DNA of 64,000 nt, taken from NCBI RefSeq assembly GCF_024519435.1, contig NZ_JALJRZ010000010.1, forward strand, positions 124,001 to 188,000, given 5' to 3'. Both the position numbers and the translations under genes were made by a program. This stretch comes from Terrabacter sp. Ter38. Its GTDB lineage: Bacteria; Actinomycetota; Actinomycetes; Actinomycetales; Dermatophilaceae. Positions 42,353-52,751 of the stretch are shown here, piece by piece. Under the pieces are notes generated by a model. That model worked only from the letters and a program-made list of their open reading frames with translations, did not search any database and had not been told where the DNA came from. Position 1 is the stretch's first letter. Each line of letters opens with the position of its first letter.

Positions 42353-43567
42353 GTGGTGGAGTTCTCGCTCGCCCTGAACGACGACCAGACCGAGCTGCGC
42401 GACTGGGTGCACCAGTTTGCCGCCGATGTCGTGCGCCCGGCCGCCTCCGAGTGGGACGCGAGGGAGGAGACGCCCTGGCCGGTCATCCAGGAGGCGGCCA
42501 GGAACGGTCTCTACGGCTTCGAGTTCCTGGCCCAGTGCTGGTCCGACCCGACCGGCATCTCGATCAACCTCGCCAACGAGGAGCTCTTCTGGGGTGACGC
42601 GGGCATCGGCATGTCGATCTTCGGCACGACCCTCGCGGTGGCCGCGATCTACGGCTCGGGCACCCCCGACCAGATGGTCGAGTGGCTGCCGCAGTGCTAC
42701 GGCGACGCCGACGACCCGAAGCTCGGGGCCTTCGCGACGACCGAGCCGCAGGCCGGCTCCGACGTCGGCGCCATGCGCACGCGGGCTCGCTACGACGAGG
42801 CCACGGACGAGTGGATCCTCAACGGGCAGAAGGCCTACATCACCAACGGCGGCATCGCCAACGTCCACGTCGTGACGGCCGTCGTCGACCCCGACCTCGG
42901 CTCTCGCGGGCAGGCCGCCTTCGTCGTCCCGCCGGGCGCGCAGGGTCTCGAGGGCGCCAAGAAGCTGCGCAAGCTCGGGCTGCGCGCCTCGCACACGGCC
43001 GACGTCTTCCTCGACGACGTGCGCGTGCCCGGCTCGTGCCTGCTCGGCGGCAAGGACAAGCTCGACGAACGCCTCGCCCGCGCCCGCGAGGGCACGTCGT
43101 CCAGCGGCCAGGCGGCGATGCGGACGTTCGAGATCTCACGCCCCACGGTCGGCGCCCAGGCGCTCGGGATCGCCAGGGCGGCATACGAGTACGCCCTCGA
43201 CTATGCCAAGGACCGCGTCGCGTTCGGGCGGCCGATCATCGAGAACCAGGCGATCGCCTTCGCCCTCGCCGACATGCGCACCGAGATCGACGCCGCACGT
43301 CTGCTCGTCTGGCGGGCGTCGTGGATGGGGCGCACCAACCAGCCGTTCACCGCGGCCGAGGGCTCGATGAGCAAGCTCAAGGCCGGCGAGGTCGCGGTCG
43401 CCGTGACCGACAAGGCCGTCCAGATCCTCGGCGGGGCCGGCTACGTCACCGACCACCCCGTCGAGCGGTGGTCGCGCGACGCGAAGATCTACACGATCTT
43501 CGAGGGCACGTCCGAGATCCAGCGCCTCGTCATCGCGCGGGCCATCAGCGGCGTCCGCATCCGCTGA
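42353..43567 (+). CDS. Acyl-CoA dehydrogenase
   Basis: A 404-residue FAD enzyme that introduces a 2,3-double bond in acyl-CoA. It starts with GTG at 42353. Motifs: GAFATTEPQAGSDVGAMRTRA (FAD/substrate), ILNGQKAYITNGGIANVHVV, YAKDRVAFGRPIIENQAIAFALADM, VQILGGAGYVTDHPVERWSRDAKIYTIFEGTSEIQRLVIAR, the last containing the catalytic glutamate (YTIFEGTSE) of the short/medium-chain type. A segment with RAREGTSSSGQAAMRTFEISRP is a slightly unusual insert before the dimer helix. Pairs with the SCP2 gene. Chain-length preference is not deducible. Confidence 0.92.
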   Translation: MVEFSLALNDDQTELRDWVHQFAADVVRPAASEWDAREETPWPVIQEAARNGLYGFEFLAQCWSDPTGISINLANEELFWGDAGIGMSIFGTTLAVAAIYGSGTPDQMVEWLPQCYGDADDPKLGAFATTEPQAGSDVGAMRTRARYDEATDEWILNGQKAYITNGGIANVHVVTAVVDPDLGSRGQAAFVVPPGAQGLEGAKKLRKLGLRASHTADVFLDDVRVPGSCLLGGKDKLDERLARAREGTSSSGQAAMRTFEISRPTVGAQALGIARAAYEYALDYAKDRVAFGRPIIENQAIAFALADMRTEIDAARLLVWRASWMGRTNQPFTAAEGSMSKLKAGEVAVAVTDKAVQILGGAGYVTDHPVERWSRDAKIYTIFEGTSEIQRLVIARAISGVRIR

Positions 43568-43630
43568 CCCGGGCATCACCCCACCCCACCCCGCCCTCCC
43601 GCCCGGCCCCCTCCCGACGCGGCGCGCATC

Positions 43631-43735
43631 GTCGAAAGGCCAAAGGTGGCCGCCCCCGACACCTCGAAAGGCCAGTTCTCGTCGCGAGAGCTGGCCTCTC
43701 GACTGGTGCGAGGGGGCCAGACGTGGCCTCTCGAC
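43631..43735. repeat. Structured intergenic repeat, 12-bp units at 32-bp spacing (copy 2)
   Basis: Direct units TCGAAAGGCCA at 43632 and 43664 (32 bp apart) and inverted units TGGCCTCTCGAC at 43692 and 43724 (32 bp apart). It matches copy 1 at 37341-37478, with one direct unit fewer and G-to-A in the direct units. It occupies the gap after the acyl-CoA dehydrogenase and runs up to the gntP remnant. Base pairing between direct and inverted units could form long cruciforms or hairpins. Confidence 0.8.
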
Positions 43736-43746
43736 GGTTGAGGGAG

Positions 43747-43910
43747 CTAGGCGACGAGGTCCAGGAGCAGCACGAGGACGAGGCCGGTCACCGACAGGAT
43801 CGGCTCCATGACCGACCATGACTTGGTGGTCTGGCGCCGACCTCGAGCCCGAAGTACTCCCTGACGAGCCAGAAGCCGGCGTCGTTGACGTGCGAGAAGA
43901 AGACCGAGCC
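43747..43910 (-). pseudogene. GntP-type gluconate permease, C-terminal remnant
   Basis: Reading leftward from about 43910, GSVFFSHVNDAGFWLVREYFG matches the late conserved motif of GntP gluconate:H+ symporters. The frame breaks at 43834-43837 (two extra or one missing base) and resumes as QTTKSWSVMEPILSVTGLVLVLL and a stop at 43747-43749, the normal C-terminus of the family. Only about 55 of some 450 residues remain; the 5' part is gone, replaced directly by the idh terminator. It marks an old deletion downstream of idh. Confidence 0.82.
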
Positions 43911-43938
43911 CGCCCGACTCCGGGAGTCGGGCGGGCTC
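43906..43938 (-). terminator. Terminator hairpin after idh
   Basis: A perfect 15-bp stem, GAGCCCGCCCGACTC (43906-43920) with GAGTCGGGCGGGCTC (43924-43938), loop CGG, located 22 nt beyond the idh stop. It overlaps the broken end of the gntP remnant. Confidence 0.85.
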
Positions 43939-43959
43939 GTGCGGTCGTGACGGGTGCGG

Positions 43960-46182
<2,223 letters not shown>

Positions 46183-46245
46183 CGCGGGTGCTCCGTTCGG
46201 GTTGCTGTTCGTGCCGAGATCCGGTCTTCGAGGATCCCCGAATTA

Positions 46246-46261
46246 ATCTTGATGTCAAGAT
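46246..46261. promoter_or_regulatory. Inverted repeat upstream of idh, MarR (TamR-like) operator
   Basis: ATCTTGATGTCAAGAT: perfect 7-nt arms ATCTTGA/TCAAGAT around TG. It lies 64 nt upstream of the idh start and 90 nt upstream of the serine hydrolase. Palindromes of the ATCTTGAnnTCAAGAT type are bound by MarR-family regulators; TamR of Streptomyces is reported to control aconitase, isocitrate dehydrogenase and malate synthase through such sites. No MarR gene of that kind is in this window. Confidence 0.6.
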
Positions 46262-46350
46262 ATCCGATGCGGGGCGACCGTGGGGCCGCCGTCCCATCCT
46301 GCCGGGGTGGCCTGCGCCACGCCAGAGACTCCCGGCCTAGGCTGGAGCGG

Positions 46351-47757
46351 GTGAGCACCGACCCGCGCAGCGACGCCGACGTCCCGGGCACCGATGGCGT
46401 GATCGACCCCGTGACCGCCCGACACCTGCGCCACCTGCTCGCGACCGAGCAGCGCCGCAGCCGTTTGCCCTCGGTCGCCGCCGGCATCGTGCGTGACGGC
46501 AGTCTCGTGTGGTCGGACGCCGTCGGCACGCTCGACGGGCGCCTCGGCGGGCAGCCGGCCGACACCGACACGCAGTACCGGATGGGCTCCATCACGAAGA
46601 CCTTCGTGGCCGTGGCCGTCATGCGCCTGCGCGATGCCGGCCGGCTCGACCTGCTCGACCGATTCGAGGACCACGTGCCAGGCTCGCCGTTCGGCGGCGT
46701 CACGATCGCCCAGCTGCTCTCGCACGCGGCTGGGGTGCAGGCCGAGACGAACGGCCCATGGTGGGAGCGCACCCCAGGTGGCGACTGGGAGTCGCTTGCT
46801 GGGTCGGTCGCGGGATCGCCTGTGGGACAGCGCTTCCGGGCCGGGCGGCGCTTCCACTACACGAACGTCGGCTTCGCGGCGCTCGGCGAGCTCGTGGCAC
46901 GGGCGCACGGCACCGACTGGTTCGACGTGGTCCGGCGTGACCTGCTCGACCCGCTCGGCATGTCCCGTACGACGATCCGCCCCAGCGGCCGAGCCGCTCA
47001 GGGCCTCGCGGTGCACCCCTTCGCCGACGTCCTGCTGCCCGAACCCGAGCACGATGCAGGAGCCATGGCCCCCGCCGGACAGCTCTGGACCACGGTGCAG
47101 GACCTGGCCCGCTGGGCCGCCTTCGCCGGGGGCGACACGGCCGAGCTCCTGTCGCCCGACACCCTCGCTGAGATGTACGAGCCCCACACGATCACCGACA
47201 ACCCCGGCCAGCCCTGGACCACCGCCCACGGGCTCGGCTGGCAGGTTTGGAACGTCGACGGCACGAGGTATGCCGGCCACGGCGGCTCGATGCCCGGTTT
47301 CCTCGCGGGACTGCGCGTCGAGATCGAGAGCGGGGACGGTGTCGTCGTGGTCACCAACACGACGAGCGGGATGGGCCAGATCGCCTCCGAGCTGCACTCG
47401 GCGTTCGTCGAGCGCGAGCCGCGACCGCCCGCGCCGTGGTTCGCGTCGGGCGACCCGTCGACGCTCGAGCTCGTCGGCACGTGGTACTGGGGGCCGTCGG
47501 TGACCACGGCGAAGGTCGTCGGAGAGCACCTCGTGCTCGGTGAGCCCGGCCAGGCCCGGGGCTCGCGCTTCGTCGCGGACGGTCCCGACGTCTGGGTCGG
47601 GCTGGACGGCTACCACACGGGCGAGCCGCTTCGAGTCGTGCGTGAGGCTGACGGCACGCCCTCGCACCTCGACCTCGCGTCGTTCCGCTTCACGCGTACG
47701 CCCTACGACCCGGCGGGAGACGTGCCCGGCGGGGTCTCCGCGGACGGCTGGCGCTAG
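46351..47757 (+). CDS. Serine beta-lactamase-like hydrolase (class C/PBP fold)
   Basis: A 468-residue protein starting with GTG at 46351 after GGAG. The beta-lactamase fold motifs are MGSITKTF (SxxK), HYTNVGF (YxN) and GHGGSMPG (HxG). No signal peptide is visible, so it is probably a cytoplasmic esterase, amidase or D-amino peptidase rather than an antibiotic-resistance enzyme. About 100 extra C-terminal residues form a beta-rich domain (LELVGTWYWGPSVTTAKVV). The long frame upstream of 46351 is antisense to idh. It is divergent from idh. Confidence 0.87.
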   Translation: MSTDPRSDADVPGTDGVIDPVTARHLRHLLATEQRRSRLPSVAAGIVRDGSLVWSDAVGTLDGRLGGQPADTDTQYRMGSITKTFVAVAVMRLRDAGRLDLLDRFEDHVPGSPFGGVTIAQLLSHAAGVQAETNGPWWERTPGGDWESLAGSVAGSPVGQRFRAGRRFHYTNVGFAALGELVARAHGTDWFDVVRRDLLDPLGMSRTTIRPSGRAAQGLAVHPFADVLLPEPEHDAGAMAPAGQLWTTVQDLARWAAFAGGDTAELLSPDTLAEMYEPHTITDNPGQPWTTAHGLGWQVWNVDGTRYAGHGGSMPGFLAGLRVEIESGDGVVVVTNTTSGMGQIASELHSAFVEREPRPPAPWFASGDPSTLELVGTWYWGPSVTTAKVVGEHLVLGEPGQARGSRFVADGPDVWVGLDGYHTGEPLRVVREADGTPSHLDLASFRFTRTPYDPAGDVPGGVSADGWR

Positions 47758-47878
47758 TGCCGGCGTCTCCCGACCTGTCCCGGCTCGTGTGGCCGCGGCT
47801 CACCGATCGCCTCCTGCTGCGCCGCTGACGCTCGACGACAACACGTGGGCCATGCTCCGTGACGAGTGGCCGGTCTGA
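47757..47878 (+). pseudogene. GNAT-family N-terminal remnant with frameshift
   Basis: A GTG overlapping the previous stop opens SRLVWPRLTDRLLLRR, the start typical of GNAT acetyltransferases (LTDRLLLRPLTLDD), then a stop. In the next frame the sequence continues TLDDNTWAMLRDEWPV and stops at 47878. One missing C would restore the family pattern across the break. The remaining acetyltransferase domain is absent, so this is decayed. Alternative: two chance short frames; the family-like motif makes that less likely. Confidence 0.6.
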
Positions 47879-47896
47879 GCGGAGGACCGGCACGCG

Positions 47897-48634
47897 TCAG
47901 GTGGTACCGCGCGATCGGGCGACGAGCGCCTCGATGCCGTCGAGGAGCAGTCCCAGCCCGTAGGCGAACTCCTCGTCGAAGAAGTCGTCGTCGTCGTCAC
48001 CGAGGGCCTCGGGGCCGGCCGCCGCGAGCCGAGGGAAGGCCCCCGGGTCGATGAGGGCCCCGATGAGCTGGAGGTAGGCCCCTTGGGGGCTGTCCGGGTC
48101 GACGGGGCCGGTGAGTCCCATCTGGGTCGTCTGGCGCACGTGGTTCTGGCCCCACCCGTCGATGGCGAGGAGGGCGGACAGCCGCTGCTGGCTCGTCAGG
48201 GGCAGGCTTTCGAGAGCCTCGAGACCTGACTCCATCCAGCCGATCATGTTGGGGGTCAACGGTGGTGCGACCTGACGGACCTCAGTGGTCCACGGGTGGG
48301 CGAGGCGGCGGGCGCTGATCTCCGTGGCCCACCGGGTGATCCGTCCGCGCCAGCCCTCGTCGGCGGTGTAACGCAGGTCCGGCGCGCCGTAGGCGACGTC
48401 GACCATGACGGCGCACAGCTCGTCCTTGCTGTCGACGTATCGGTAGAGGGACATCGTCGTGAAGCCGACGGCCTGGGCGACCCTCTTCATCGAGATGGCG
48501 TCGAGGCCCTCGGCGTCGGCGATGGCGACGGCGGCGGCGCCGATCTCGGCGATGCTCCGACCCGGCTTGGGGCCTCGGCGGCCCTCGGGCTCACGTCCCC
48601 ACACGAGCTGGAGGTAGCGGGGGAGGTCGGTCAT
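47897..48634 (-). CDS. TetR/AcrR-family repressor of the adjacent MFS gene
   Basis: A 245-residue regulator. The N-terminal 20 residues form an Arg/Pro-rich lead, followed by the helix-turn-helix AVAIADAEGLDAISMKRVAQAVGFTTMSLYRYVDSKDEL and a large ligand domain (GWGQNHVRQTTQMGLTG) of the TetR_C/TetR-like type that binds drugs in the tetracycline and phenazine repressors. It is divergent from an MFS efflux gene, with two matching palindromes between the start codons. The C-terminal acidic run GDDDDDFFDEEF is notable. Expected to repress both genes until a ligand is present. Confidence 0.9.
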   Translation of the reverse strand: MTDLPRYLQLVWGREPEGRRGPKPGRSIAEIGAAAVAIADAEGLDAISMKRVAQAVGFTTMSLYRYVDSKDELCAVMVDVAYGAPDLRYTADEGWRGRITRWATEISARRLAHPWTTEVRQVAPPLTPNMIGWMESGLEALESLPLTSQQRLSALLAIDGWGQNHVRQTTQMGLTGPVDPDSPQGAYLQLIGALIDPGAFPRLAAAGPEALGDDDDDFFDEEFAYGLGLLLDGIEALVARSRGTT

Positions 48635-48656
48635 GAGGCCATCCTAGTCAACTGCT

Positions 48657-48719
48657 TGCGTTATACGCAGATGGAGCGTAACTTTCCGTGTGCCACGTAA
48701 ACACTATGCGATATACGCA
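48657..48719. promoter_or_regulatory. Twin TetR operators, 50 bp apart
   Basis: TGCGTTATACGCA (48657-48669) and TGCGATATACGCA (48707-48719) are 13-bp inverted repeats with TGCG/CGCA arms, offset by exactly 50 bp. The first is 22 bp upstream of the TetR start, the second 17 bp upstream of the MFS start, so each overlaps a promoter of the divergent pair. The TATA-like cores could be the -10 elements. Confidence 0.8.
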
Positions 48720-48736
48720 GATTGTGAGGGGCTCTC

Positions 48737-50335
48737 ATGTCCTCGTCCGTCAGCACCGCCCCGCGAGCGGGTCGCCGCGAGTGGACCGCGCTCGCCGTCC
48801 TCTGCCTGCCTCTGCTCATCGTCTCGATGGACGTCTCCGTCCTCTTCTTCGCCGTGCCCCACATCGCCGAGTCGCTGTCACCGAGCGCGACCCAGCTGCT
48901 CTGGATGTTCGACGTCTACGGCTTCGTGCTCGCCGGCCTGCTGCTGACGATGGGCGGTCTGGCCGACCGCTTCGGGCGGCGTCGGCTCCTGCTCATCGGC
49001 GCGCTCGCGTTCGGCGCCGCGTCGGTCCTCGCGGCCTACGCCCCGAGCGCGGGTTGGCTCATCGCCGCGCGTGCCCTGCTCGGGGTGGGTGGGGCGATGC
49101 TGATGCCGAGCACCCTCGCGATCATCCGCACCCTCTTCGCGGACGACGGCGAACGCGCGAAGGCGGTCGGCGTGTGGTCGGCGGTCATGGCCGGTGGGGT
49201 CGGCGTCGGTCCGGTCGTCGCCGGCGTGCTGCTCGAGCACTTCTGGTGGGGCTCGGTCTTCCTCGTCAACGTGCCGGTCATGATCGCGCTGCTCGTCGTG
49301 GCGCCGTTCCTGCTGCCCGAGTCCCGTTCGGTGACGAGCCGGGTCGACGTCGTCAGCTCGGTGCTCTCCCTGCTGGCGATCCTGCCCGTCATCCACGTGC
49401 TCAAGCAGCTCGTCGCGGACGGGTGGTCACCGGCGCTGCTGCCGTATGCCGTCGTCGGGCTCGGCGCGGGCGTGATCTTCGTGCGCCGCCAGTCCCGCAT
49501 CGAGGTGCCGATGGTCGACCCGGGACTCTTCGCCCACCGCGGCTTCGGGGGCTCGATCGCCGTGCAGGTGGTCGCGATGTTCGGGGTCATGGGCAACGCC
49601 GTGCTCATGACGCAGTACCTCCAGTCGGTCCTCGGCTACAGCCCGCTCTCGGCCGCGCTGTGGAGCCTGCTGCCCTCCCTCGCGGTCGGAGCGGCGGCGC
49701 CCACGGCCGCCGCGCTGTCGCTCACGGTCGGGCGGCCGGTCGTCATGGCGGGCGGTTTCGTCGTCGCCGCCGCCGGGTTCGCAGCCATGAGGTCGGCCGG
49801 CGCCGAGTCGTCCATCTGGGTCGCCCTGGTCTGCGCCTCGCTCGTGGCCATGGGGCTCGTGTCCGTCGCAACGCTCGTGACGGAGTATGCGATCGGCGTG
49901 GCACCGGCCGAACGTGCCGGCTCGGTGTCGGCCCTCGTCGAGACGGCGGGAGAGCTCGGCGGAGCCCTGGGGATGGCGGTCCTCGGGAGTGTCCTCGGCG
50001 CCGTGTATGCCGCGCGCCTGGACGTCCTGCTGCCCGCGGGACTCCCGTCCGCAGCCCACGACGCCGCCCTGCAGACGCTGGGTGAGGCGGGAGTCGTCTC
50101 CGCACAGCTGGGCGGAGCGTCGGGTCGGGAGGTCCTGGAGGCTGCCCGGACGGCCTACGTCGACGGGATGCACGTCAGCGACGTCCTCGCGGCTGGCGTT
50201 CTCCTCGTCGGTGCGGTCGTCGCGCTCGCGGCGCTCCCGAGGCACCGCCCTGACGCACCCGCCGCCGACGTGCGCGAGGTGACCGGGCTGACGGCTGTGC
50301 CCCTCGAGTCCGCCCGGACACCTCGGTCGAGGTGA
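48737..50335 (+). CDS. MFS drug exporter, DHA2 (14-helix) family
   Basis: A 532-residue membrane protein with about 14 hydrophobic helices. Motif A is GGLADRFGRRRLLLIGA between helices 2 and 3, and helix 5 carries the drug-efflux motif C form GGVGVGPVVAGVL. SWNRVPDVVFF-type residues SVLFFAVPHIAESL and LQSVLGYSPLSAALWSLL are typical of DHA2 proton antiporters. It would export antibiotics or dyes in exchange for protons. Controlled by the divergent TetR protein through twin operators. The ATG at 48737 follows a short AT-rich leader. A 17-bp terminator hairpin follows the stop. Confidence 0.9.
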   Translation: MSSSVSTAPRAGRREWTALAVLCLPLLIVSMDVSVLFFAVPHIAESLSPSATQLLWMFDVYGFVLAGLLLTMGGLADRFGRRRLLLIGALAFGAASVLAAYAPSAGWLIAARALLGVGGAMLMPSTLAIIRTLFADDGERAKAVGVWSAVMAGGVGVGPVVAGVLLEHFWWGSVFLVNVPVMIALLVVAPFLLPESRSVTSRVDVVSSVLSLLAILPVIHVLKQLVADGWSPALLPYAVVGLGAGVIFVRRQSRIEVPMVDPGLFAHRGFGGSIAVQVVAMFGVMGNAVLMTQYLQSVLGYSPLSAALWSLLPSLAVGAAAPTAAALSLTVGRPVVMAGGFVVAAAGFAAMRSAGAESSIWVALVCASLVAMGLVSVATLVTEYAIGVAPAERAGSVSALVETAGELGGALGMAVLGSVLGAVYAARLDVLLPAGLPSAAHDAALQTLGEAGVVSAQLGGASGREVLEAARTAYVDGMHVSDVLAAGVLLVGAVVALAALPRHRPDAPAADVREVTGLTAVPLESARTPRSR

Positions 50336-50352
50336 CTCCCTGACGAGCAGGT

Positions 50353-50429
50353 GTGGGCCACGCGCCGGAAGGGAGTCCGGCGCGTGGCCCACGGTCTGCC
50401 GCGATCGACGGGGAGGGAGTCGATCGCGG
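50353..50429 (+). terminator. Two terminator hairpins after the MFS gene
   Basis: First: a 17-bp perfect stem, GTGGGCCACGCGCCGGA (50353-50369) with TCCGGCGCGTGGCCCAC (50376-50392). Second: an 11-bp stem, CCGCGATCGAC (50399-50409) with GTCGATCGCGG (50419-50429). They separate the rightward MFS gene from the convergent MMPL gene. The rest of the gap to 50591 shows nothing more. Confidence 0.8.
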
Positions 50430-50591
50430 CCGCACGAGCTGTCGAGGGGTCAGCGCTGGCGGAAGCGGGTCAGGGCTGGTGTGGGACTCGACGTCGTGGA
50501 TGCGTCCCCACGGCCCGACCTCCGGTCGCACCTCATGTCCAAGGTTTGTCAAATGTTGACTCTTCGATTGAACGGCCGCTGCCAGCTGCTG

Positions 50592-52697
50592 TCAAGAGCT
50601 CGACCCAACTTTCACGAAGACGTCTGCGTCAGCGGCGGAGCGAGTGTCCTCCGTCGTCGTCGTCGAGGTGTCCGACGGGGTCGGGGGCGTCCGGCGCGGC
50701 CACCAGAAGCGGTCGCCGAGGACGACGGCGATGGCCGGGACGAGGAGCGTGCGCACGACGAGGGTGTCGAGCAGGACGCCGACGCAGATGATGACCCCGA
50801 TCTGGGCCAGCACGACGAGCGGCAGCACGCCGAGCACCGCAAAGACGGCGGCGAGCAGGATGCCGGCGCTCGTGATGACGCCGCCCGTGGCGGCCAGGCC
50901 ACGCAGCATCCCCTGACGCGACCCGTGCAGGCGGGACTCCTCGCGTGCCCTCGTCACGAGGAAGATGTTGTAGTCGACGCCGAGAGCCACGAGGAAGACG
51001 AAGGCGAAGAGCGGGGCGCTGTCGTCGAGACCCGAGAAGCCGAAGGCCTTCGTGAAGATCCACCACGAGGCGCCGACGCTCGCGAGGAAGGTCGCGACGA
51101 CCGTGGAGACGAGCACGAGCGGGGCCACGACTGATCGGAGCAGCAGGCCCAGGGCCAGCAGCACGAGGGCGAGCACGATCGGGAAGATGACGAGCCGGTC
51201 CCGCGACGACGCCTCCGCCTGGTCGAGGGCCACGGCCTCGGTGCCGGCGACGTGGCTCTCCGGGAGCGACGTGAGTGCGAAGCGCAGGGCCCGCACGGTC
51301 TCGGTCGCCTCGTCCGACCCGGGAGCCGCCGCGACGACGGCATCCACCTCGGCCACGCCACCCGCCTGCTTGACGATGCGCGCGCCGGTGATGCCGGGGA
51401 CGTCCTCGGCGGCGGTCGTCACGGCCTGCGGGTCGGCCGTCGTGACGATGACGGCGGGGTCCGCGCTGCCGGCGGGGAAGGACTGGGCCAGCCGCTCGCT
51501 CGCGGCGATGGCCTCGGGCTTGCTGAGGAACTGGTCGGCGGGCTTGAGCCCCGTGTCGATGGCCGCGATGCCGGCCGCCATGACGGCGAGCACGACGAGT
51601 GTCACGCTGATGATGCGCTTCGGGTGCGCGGCGACGCGGTCGCCGACGCGGCGCCACAGCGAGTGGCCGTCGGCGAGGGCGGCCTCGCCCTCACGGGGCA
51701 CCTTGGGCCAGAAGATCCAGCGGTCGAAGAGGACGAGGGCCGCCGGGAGGACGAGCAGGACGAAGCCCGCCGCGACGACGACACCGACGGCGCACGCGAG
51801 ACCCAGGCCACGCGTCGCCGGGAAGAGCGAGAGCAGGAGGGTGAGCAGGCCGATGACGACGGTGACGGCGCTCGACATCACGGCCTCGGAGGTGCGGCGC
51901 AGGGCCAGGGACATGGCCTCACGTCGGTCGGCGTGGCTGCGCAGCTCGTCCCGGTAGCGCGAGATGAGCAGCAGGGCGTAGTCGGTGCCGGCGCCGAAGA
52001 CGAGGACCGAGAGGATGCCGATGGTCGACTCGTCCCAGACGATCGAGAATGCCGCGAGCGTGTGTGTCGCGACCACAGCTGCGAGTCGGTCCGCGACGCC
52101 GACGACGATGAGCGGGAAGATCCAGAGGATCGGGCTGCGGTAGGTCAGCACGAGCAGCAGGGCGACGACGGAGGCGGTGGCGATGAGCAGGCGGGTGTTG
52201 GCGCCCTCGAAGACCGCAGCGAGGTCGGCCTGCACTGCTGCTGGCCCGGTCACCTGGGCGGTGACGCCCGGAGGCAGGTCGGCCTTGACCACCTCTCGGA
52301 TGTCGCCCACGAGTGCTGCCGTGTCCGTCGCGTCCGTGGCGTCGACGGGCACGATGGCGAGCGCAGCCGTGCCGTCCTCGCTGCGCTGGAGCGGGGCACG
52401 ACCGGCAGCGGGGACCTCGGCGACGCGTCCCTCGACGGCCGTCAGGTCGGCGGCGGTCAGTGCCCCCGAATCCTTGCTGAAGACGACGACGGCCGTGGAG
52501 CCCTCGGCCTCCGGCAGACGATCCCGCAGGGCGAGTGCGGCTGCGCTGTCGGATCCGATCGGCAGGGCATCGGTCGAGGCGGAGGTGCGCTGCGCCTCGC
52601 CCACGGCGCTCGCGACGCCCATCGCCCCGGCCAGGGCCAGGACGACGATCGCCACGGCCCACCACTTGCGCGTGATCCTGTCGGTCACCGAACGCAC
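50592..52697 (-). CDS. MMPL/RND-family membrane transporter
   Basis: A 701-residue transporter with 11-12 hydrophobic helices in two repeats. Each half has a helix, an extracytoplasmic domain (TDALPIGSDSAAALALRDRLPEAEGSTAVVVF...) and then five helices. GVLFGAGTDYALLLISRYR (reading FGAGTDY) in the first half and ALGVDYNIFLVTRAREE in the second hold the conserved aspartate-tyrosine pairs of MmpL proton relay. It likely exports a lipid or drug. The GTG at 52697 follows GGAGG at 6 nt. It is divergent from a MarR gene with an operator between them, so it is probably MarR-repressed. The tail is Thr/Ser-rich. Confidence 0.9.
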   Translation of the reverse strand: MRSVTDRITRKWWAVAIVVLALAGAMGVASAVGEAQRTSASTDALPIGSDSAAALALRDRLPEAEGSTAVVVFSKDSGALTAADLTAVEGRVAEVPAAGRAPLQRSEDGTAALAIVPVDATDATDTAALVGDIREVVKADLPPGVTAQVTGPAAVQADLAAVFEGANTRLLIATASVVALLLVLTYRSPILWIFPLIVVGVADRLAAVVATHTLAAFSIVWDESTIGILSVLVFGAGTDYALLLISRYRDELRSHADRREAMSLALRRTSEAVMSSAVTVVIGLLTLLLSLFPATRGLGLACAVGVVVAAGFVLLVLPAALVLFDRWIFWPKVPREGEAALADGHSLWRRVGDRVAAHPKRIISVTLVVLAVMAAGIAAIDTGLKPADQFLSKPEAIAASERLAQSFPAGSADPAVIVTTADPQAVTTAAEDVPGITGARIVKQAGGVAEVDAVVAAAPGSDEATETVRALRFALTSLPESHVAGTEAVALDQAEASSRDRLVIFPIVLALVLLALGLLLRSVVAPLVLVSTVVATFLASVGASWWIFTKAFGFSGLDDSAPLFAFVFLVALGVDYNIFLVTRAREESRLHGSRQGMLRGLAATGGVITSAGILLAAVFAVLGVLPLVVLAQIGVIICVGVLLDTLVVRTLLVPAIAVVLGDRFWWPRRTPPTPSDTSTTTTEDTRSAADADVFVKVGSSS

Positions 52698-52730
52698 ACG
52701 ACACCTCCAGTTAAGATGGTTCATCGGGTT

Positions 52731-52749
52731 ACTTAGAAGATTACTAAGT
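52731..52749. promoter_or_regulatory. MarR operator between the MMPL and MarR genes
   Basis: ACTTAG and CTAAGT flank seven bases (52731-52749), an AT-rich inverted repeat in otherwise GC-rich DNA. It lies 33 nt upstream of the MMPL start and touches the MarR start region, so one bound dimer could repress both genes. Confidence 0.75.
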
Positions 52750-52751
52750 TG

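Noticed and set aside
46351-47757. Beta-lactamase as an antibiotic-resistance gene
   Set aside because: The fold motifs are present, but there is no signal peptide and the C-terminal domain fits esterase- or peptidase-like members; resistance cannot be claimed.
47758-47896. Small functional gene in the gap after the serine hydrolase
   Set aside because: Frames are short, broken by a frameshift and resemble only the first 35 residues of a GNAT enzyme.
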